A stretch of DNA of 37,421 nucleotides from Actinomycetes bacterium. GTDB lineage: Bacteria; Actinomycetota; Actinomycetes; JACCUZ01. Positions 37,161-37,421 of this stretch are shown here, one piece after another. The notes under the pieces were generated by a model. It made no database searches. It had not been told where the DNA came from and saw only the letters and a program-made list of their open reading frames with translations. A program made the position numbers and the translations under genes. The DNA lies in contig DATHAP010000032.1 in NCBI GenBank assembly GCA_035489715.1, forward strand, positions 1 through 37,421. Direction: 5' to 3'. Numbering within the stretch: position 1 is the stretch's first letter; the number at the start of each line of letters is the position of its first letter.

Positions 37161-37172
37161 CCTCCGGTTGAC
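37156..37172. promoter_or_regulatory. Distal palindromic operator, HTH-ClpN gene
   Basis: Perfect inverted repeat GTCAAC-CTCCG-GTTGAC, with the same arms as the proximal copy but a different 5-bp centre. That argues for selection on the arms. It overlaps the -35 box. Confidence 0.8.
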
Positions 37173-37190
37173 AAAAATCCTCTCAGCCCC

Positions 37191-37412
37191 TCAGTCCTTC
37201 GAGTCCGTGCGGTGCTGGGTCAGCACGTCCCGGACATCGTCCAGATCGATCTGCACCAGCTCGCTGGTCTCATAACCGTGCAGCACAGCATGAGCCACCA
37301 TGTCTCGGTCGGCGATGATCAGCTCGCGTTCGCGACTCGTGGTGGCCCTGGACAGTGCGATGTCCGCGAGCCGGTCGAGCGCGAGGATCACCTGCTGCTC
37401 CTGCTGCAGCAT
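37191..37412 (-). CDS. Small hypothetical protein
   Basis: Protein of 73 residues that I do not recognise. It is acidic and predicted mostly helical: LQQEQQVILALDRLADIAL, then a charged turn (TTSRERELIIADRDM) and VQIDLDDVRDVLTQH. No cysteines, signal peptide or membrane segment are present. The ATG at 37412 lies 9 nt from the window edge; a longer version starting outside cannot be excluded. It is upstream of the HTH-ClpN gene on the same strand, with the operator-containing 66-nt gap between them. A link in function is possible but unsupported. Confidence 0.55.
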   Translation of the reverse strand: MLQQEQQVILALDRLADIALSRATTSRERELIIADRDMVAHAVLHGYETSELVQIDLDDVRDVLTQHRTDSKD

Positions 37413-37421
37413 GGTGGACCC

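Overview
The window is chromosomal DNA of a high-GC actinomycete (Actinomycetota). GC-rich third codon positions, many GTG starts, actinobacterial families (DUF3097, AMIN-like secreted protein, 13E12/DUF222-type HNH protein) and the gene set lepA, hemW, hrcA, dnaJ, rsmE, holA, comEC, comEA, degV and leuS all fit this. I cannot name a genus. No tRNA, rRNA, CRISPR array, insertion sequence or phage gene is visible, and no gene-free stretch exceeds 300 bases.

Layout. 1-815: the 3' end of an HNH endonuclease-domain gene and a DUF2200 gene. 934-4741: a translationally coupled five-gene operon of ECF sigma factor, zinc-motif multi-pass anti-sigma factor, ABC ATPase and two related membrane subunits. 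4745-7767: hrcA-dnaJ-rsmE on the minus strand, with a perfect CIRCE operator next to the hrcA promoter. 7810-10666: a GH1 beta-glucosidase, DUF3097 and DUF4870 proteins. 10700-16448 (minus): lepA, a MOSC protein, a long-chain acyl-CoA synthetase and hemW. 16588-17550: an APH-fold kinase, sharing a bidirectional terminator with a large secreted S8 protease (17583-20885, minus). 21173-22598: rpsT with a strong terminator, then a secreted AMIN-like protein. 22659-31340 (minus): leuS-degV-comEA-comEC-holA, i.e. leucyl-tRNA synthetase, DegV, the competence DNA-uptake pair and the DNA polymerase III delta subunit. 31398-35500 (minus): a GGDEF membrane protein and a 926-residue secreted beta-propeller protein. 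35747-36439: an APH-fold protein lacking most of its N-lobe. 36450-37412 (minus): a helix-turn-helix protein carrying a complete ClpC-type N-domain, and a small hypothetical protein.

The regulatory signals stand out more than the gene content. (i) The leuS leader holds an apparently leaderless 11-codon ORF with three consecutive leucine codons, a 12-bp hairpin over its stop codon and an intrinsic terminator: a leucine attenuator. (ii) The HTH-ClpN gene has two perfect GTCAAC-N5-GTTGAC palindromes covering its predicted -35 and -10 boxes, suggesting an autoregulated sensor built on a Clp substrate-recognition domain. (iii) At least nine start codons, including those of holA, comEA, hemW and the leuS leader, have a (T/C)AnnnT box 6-7 nt upstream, the signature of leaderless transcription, and this decides several start sites. 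(iv) A five-unit tandem repeat lies between degV and comEA. All calls rest on reading the sequence; no database search was run.
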